From contig JAODMS010000104.1 in NCBI GenBank assembly GCA_025464925.1, forward strand, positions 1 to 19,213: 19,213 nucleotides of DNA, written 5' to 3'. Shown piece after piece: positions 16,908 to 19,213 of the stretch. Source of the DNA: Arthrobacter sp. (GTDB lineage Bacteria > Actinomycetota > Actinomycetes > Actinomycetales > Micrococcaceae). Under the pieces are notes generated by a model. That model searched no databases. It saw only the letters and a program-made list of their open reading frames with translations, and was not told the DNA's origin. The translations under genes were made by a program, and so were the position numbers. The number at the start of each line of letters is the position of its first letter. Within the stretch, counting starts at the first letter, position 1.

Positions 16908-18608
16908 GTGACTACCGACACCACTGCCGCCGCAGCCAACGTTCCCGCGCGCCCGCAAACGGGCATCGACGCCGTCGCCGATGCCTACACGGACACCCTC
17001 ATCCGCCTCAATCCGAGCTTTGCCACGGAGCTCGGCCTGCCCGGCCACGAGACCGAATACCCGGACTACTCCCCCGCCGGCCACGAGGCCTTCGCTGCCG
17101 CCGCGCGCGAAACCCTCGCTGCCCTGGACGGCCGGCAGCCGGCTGACGACGTCGACGCCGTCACCCTTGACGCCATGCGCGAGCGCCTGGGCCTGCAGCT
17201 GGAAATCCATGCCTCCGGCTGGGACACGGCCGAACTGAACAATATCGACTCTCCCGCCCAGAACATCCGCGCCATCTTTGATCTCATGCCCACGGACACC
17301 GCCGAGCAATGGGACCATGTTGCCGGCCGTGCGCACAACGTCCCGGGCGCCGTCGACGGCTACATCGAGTCGCTGCGCGCCGCCAAGGCGGACGGCAAGG
17401 TGTCCGCCGCCCGCCAGGTCTCGATTGTCATTGAACAGATCACCAAGTACGCCGCCGAGGACGGCTTCTTCGCGAAACTCGCTGCCGGGGCCCGCACCGC
17501 CGAGGGGCCGCTGCCGGCGGAGCTGCAGTCCAAGCTCGACGACGGCGCCGCCGCCGCCCGCGTGGCCTACTCGAGACTGGCCGGCTTCCTGGAGACCGAG
17601 CTGCTGCCCGTTGCCCCGGAAAAGGATGCCGTGGGTCGTGAACGGTATGCCCTGGCCTCGCGTCAGTTCCTGGGTGCCACGGTGGACCTTGAGGAGACCT
17701 ACGCCTGGGGCGTGCAGGAACTCGAGCGCATCATCGCCGAACAGGAAGAGGTTGCCGCCGAGATCCGGCCCGGTGCCACCATTGCCGAGGCCAAGGAGAT
17801 CCTGAACAACGATCCCGCGCGCCAGATCCGGAGCACCGACGCCCTGAAGGCGTGGATGCAGGAGCTCTCCGACAAGGCCGTGGCAGAGCTCGCCGGCGTC
17901 CATTTCGAGATTCCGGATGTCATGAAGACCCTCGAGTGTCGGATCGCCCCGACCGATGAGGGCGGTGTCTATTACACCGCGCCGTCCGAGGACTTCAAGC
18001 GCCCGGGCCGGATGTGGTGGTCCGTGCCGGCCGGCGAGGATACCTTCACGACGTGGGCCGAGACAACCACGGTGTTCCACGAAGGCGTGCCCGGCCACCA
18101 CCTGCAGATTGGCACCGCCATCTACCGCCGGGAACTGCTCAACAAGTGGCGCCGCAATGTGTCCTGGACGTCAGGCCACGGCGAAGGCTGGGCGCTCTAC
18201 GCGGAAAAACTCATGCAGGAACTGGGCTACCTCAAGGATCCGGGCGACCACATGGGCATGCTCGACATGCAGCGCATGCGGGCGGCCCGAGTCGTGTTCG
18301 ACATCGGCGTGCACCTGGAGCTTGAGGTCCCGGAGCGCTGGGGTTCGGGCATCTGGACCCCCGATCAGGGCCTTAGGTTCCTCAAGGCCAACCTGCCCAT
18401 GAGCGAGGGGCAGCTGAAGTTCGAGTTCATCCGCTACCTCGGCTGGCCGGGACAGGCGCCCTCCTACAAGGTGGGCCAGCGCCTTTGGGAGCAGATCCGT
18501 GCGGAGCTGGAATCGCGCCCCGGCTTCGACCTCAAGGCTTTCCACACCAAGGCCCTGAACATCGGCTCCGTGGGGCTGGACACCCTCAAGCGCGCCCTGC
18601 TCGGCTGA
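16908..18608 (+). CDS. DUF885 domain protein, metallopeptidase-like
   Basis: A 566-residue soluble protein of the DUF885 family, whose members look like zinc peptidases of the gluzincin type but are mostly uncharacterised. The presumed metal site is visible: HEGVPGHHLQ (His391, Glu392, His397, His398), followed by Glu426 in HGEGWALYAEKLM, a plausible third ligand. Other family-like stretches are GVYYTAPSEDFKRPGRMWW before the site, and YLGWPGQAPSYKVGQRLWEQIR near the C-terminus. There is no signal peptide or membrane helix, so it is probably cytoplasmic. The GTG start follows a -10 box by exactly six bases and has no Shine-Dalgarno sequence, so the transcript is probably leaderless and separate from the carboxylase. 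Peptidase activity is inferred from the motif only. Confidence 0.92.
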   Translation: MTTDTTAAAANVPARPQTGIDAVADAYTDTLIRLNPSFATELGLPGHETEYPDYSPAGHEAFAAAARETLAALDGRQPADDVDAVTLDAMRERLGLQLEIHASGWDTAELNNIDSPAQNIRAIFDLMPTDTAEQWDHVAGRAHNVPGAVDGYIESLRAAKADGKVSAARQVSIVIEQITKYAAEDGFFAKLAAGARTAEGPLPAELQSKLDDGAAAARVAYSRLAGFLETELLPVAPEKDAVGRERYALASRQFLGATVDLEETYAWGVQELERIIAEQEEVAAEIRPGATIAEAKEILNNDPARQIRSTDALKAWMQELSDKAVAELAGVHFEIPDVMKTLECRIAPTDEGGVYYTAPSEDFKRPGRMWWSVPAGEDTFTTWAETTTVFHEGVPGHHLQIGTAIYRRELLNKWRRNVSWTSGHGEGWALYAEKLMQELGYLKDPGDHMGMLDMQRMRAARVVFDIGVHLELEVPERWGSGIWTPDQGLRFLKANLPMSEGQLKFEFIRYLGWPGQAPSYKVGQRLWEQIRAELESRPGFDLKAFHTKALNIGSVGLDTLKRALLG

Positions 18609-18674
18609 TCCGGCCAGGGACGTCTTTCGGCAGATCCCGGCAGACGCGGAGACAATCGCCACAGCCCGGCAGGG

Positions 18675-18741
18675 AATAACTTCACAATACCCTCAGATGA
18701 GCCCTACATTCCGCGGATGTTGGGGCCGAAGGTGAATTATT
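18675..18741. repeat. AT-rich inverted repeat upstream of the symporter gene
   Basis: AATAA-C-TTCAC (18675-18685) and GTGAATTATT (18732-18741) can pair over 10 bp with one bulged base, separated by 46 bases. They lie in the 195-base gap between the DUF885 gene and the symporter, the most AT-rich part of the window. Function unknown; could be a regulator site pair or chance. Confidence 0.3.
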
Positions 18742-18791
18742 AAGCCGTAACATTTCTCAACATGCTTTCGCCGTGGTAGAAGGAACAGCCC

Positions 18792-18797
18792 TAGCGT
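18792..18797 (+). promoter_or_regulatory. -10 box of a probable leaderless symporter promoter
   Basis: TAGCGT followed by six bases and the GTG at 18804. No ribosome-binding site at normal spacing and no clear -35. Confidence 0.5.
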
Positions 18798-18803
18798 ATT
18801 CGA

Positions 18804-19213
18804 GTGAGCACTCAGACAAGCACCCCCTCCTCCGCGGGAGAGACCGGTTTCCGGCTGCCCCGATGGGCCGGCTCGTTCGGCTTCCAGATCATCGCCGCCC
18901 TGATCGTGGGCCTGGGGCTGGGCCTTCTGGCCAAGTACACGGGCAGCACCAAGGCGAGCCCCAACGCCCTCGGCACGACGCTGCAGACCATCGGCTCGAG
19001 CTACGTCTCGCTGCTGCAGACTGCAGTGGTCCCCCTTATCTTCACCGCCGTCGTCAGCTCCATTTCGAACCTGCGCGCGGTCTCCAACGCCGCCCGGCTG
19101 GCCTGGAACACGCTGCTCTGGTTCGCGATCACGTCCCTGATCGCCGTGCTGATCGGCATCGGCCTGGGCGTGCTCCTGCAGCCCGGCGCCAACACCGGCA
19201 TCTCCCAGGAAGC
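18804..19213 (+). CDS. Dicarboxylate/amino acid:cation symporter (DAACS family), 5' part
   Basis: The first 136 residues of a membrane transporter, cut by the window end; full members have about 420-470 residues. After a short Ser/Thr-rich N-terminus (1-15), hydrophobic segments appear at about 27-43, 66-90 and 102-125. The stretch SLLQTAVVPLIFTAVVSSISNL matches the conserved third-helix region of GltP/DctA-type transporters, which import glutamate, aspartate or C4-dicarboxylates with H+ or Na+. Which of these it carries cannot be told because the substrate-binding half is missing. I placed the GTG start by the frame, the position of the first helix, and the TAGCGT box exactly six bases upstream. 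Confidence 0.88.
   Translation, partial: MSTQTSTPSSAGETGFRLPRWAGSFGFQIIAALIVGLGLGLLAKYTGSTKASPNALGTTLQTIGSSYVSLLQTAVVPLIFTAVVSSISNLRAVSNAARLAWNTLLWFAITSLIAVLIGIGLGVLLQPGANTGISQE

Noticed and set aside
16557..18101. A 514-residue minus-strand open frame opposite the epsilon subunit and DUF885 genes
   Set aside because: It spans two genuine plus-strand genes and their promoter and shows no recognisable motif.
18621..18646. CGTCT/AGACG repeat after the DUF885 gene as a terminator
   Set aside because: Only 5 bp of stem with a 16-base loop and no U-run; not better than chance.

Overview
The window is GC-rich, densely packed chromosomal DNA from an actinobacterium. I infer a member of the Micrococcaceae (Arthrobacter and relatives), from the actinobacterial acyl-CoA carboxylase beta/epsilon pair, a class III cyclase with an Rv1264-like regulatory domain, an NAD-dependent LigA with an actinobacterial insert, and several promoters of the TAnnnT-N6-start (leaderless) type. 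The content is mainly core and conserved genes. I see no insertion sequence, prophage, CRISPR array, tRNA or rRNA. The longest stretch without a gene is about 240 bases.

Layout. Positions 1-1343 (minus strand) hold gatC followed by the 5' part of gatA, from the operon for the tRNA-dependent amidotransferase. Positions 1509-1555 form a long hairpin that probably ends the next transcript. Positions 1584-3059 (minus) encode a CitMHS-type metal-citrate transporter. Divergent from it, at 3219-5634 (plus), is an overlapping sensor kinase/response regulator pair of the CitA/CitB (DcuS/DcuR) type. Together they look like a citrate-sensing and uptake module sharing one 159-base control region.

From 5697 to 14840 everything reads on the minus strand. 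In transcription order it is: an HSDL2-like short-chain dehydrogenase; the overlapping trio birA, PH-domain membrane protein and adenylate cyclase; the PP2C phosphatase, ligA and inositol-phosphatase-like set; a GNAT acetyltransferase; and an unrecognised helical protein. 

From 15047 all genes are on the plus strand: an acyl-CoA (propionyl-CoA type) carboxylase beta subunit with its overlapping epsilon subunit, a DUF885 metallopeptidase-like protein, and the start of a dicarboxylate/amino acid:cation symporter cut by the window end.

The most distinctive signals are regulatory. A perfect 9+4+9 palindrome (14860-14881) sits on the promoter of the dehydrogenase, in the region it shares with the carboxylase. 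Five genes have a TAnnnT box exactly 6 nt before their start codon. An AT-rich palindrome lies upstream of the PP2C-ligA-IMPase set. A second palindrome lies upstream of the carboxylase. I found no clearly novel multi-gene system. The best leads are the lipid-metabolism operator and the birA-PH-cyclase gene trio.
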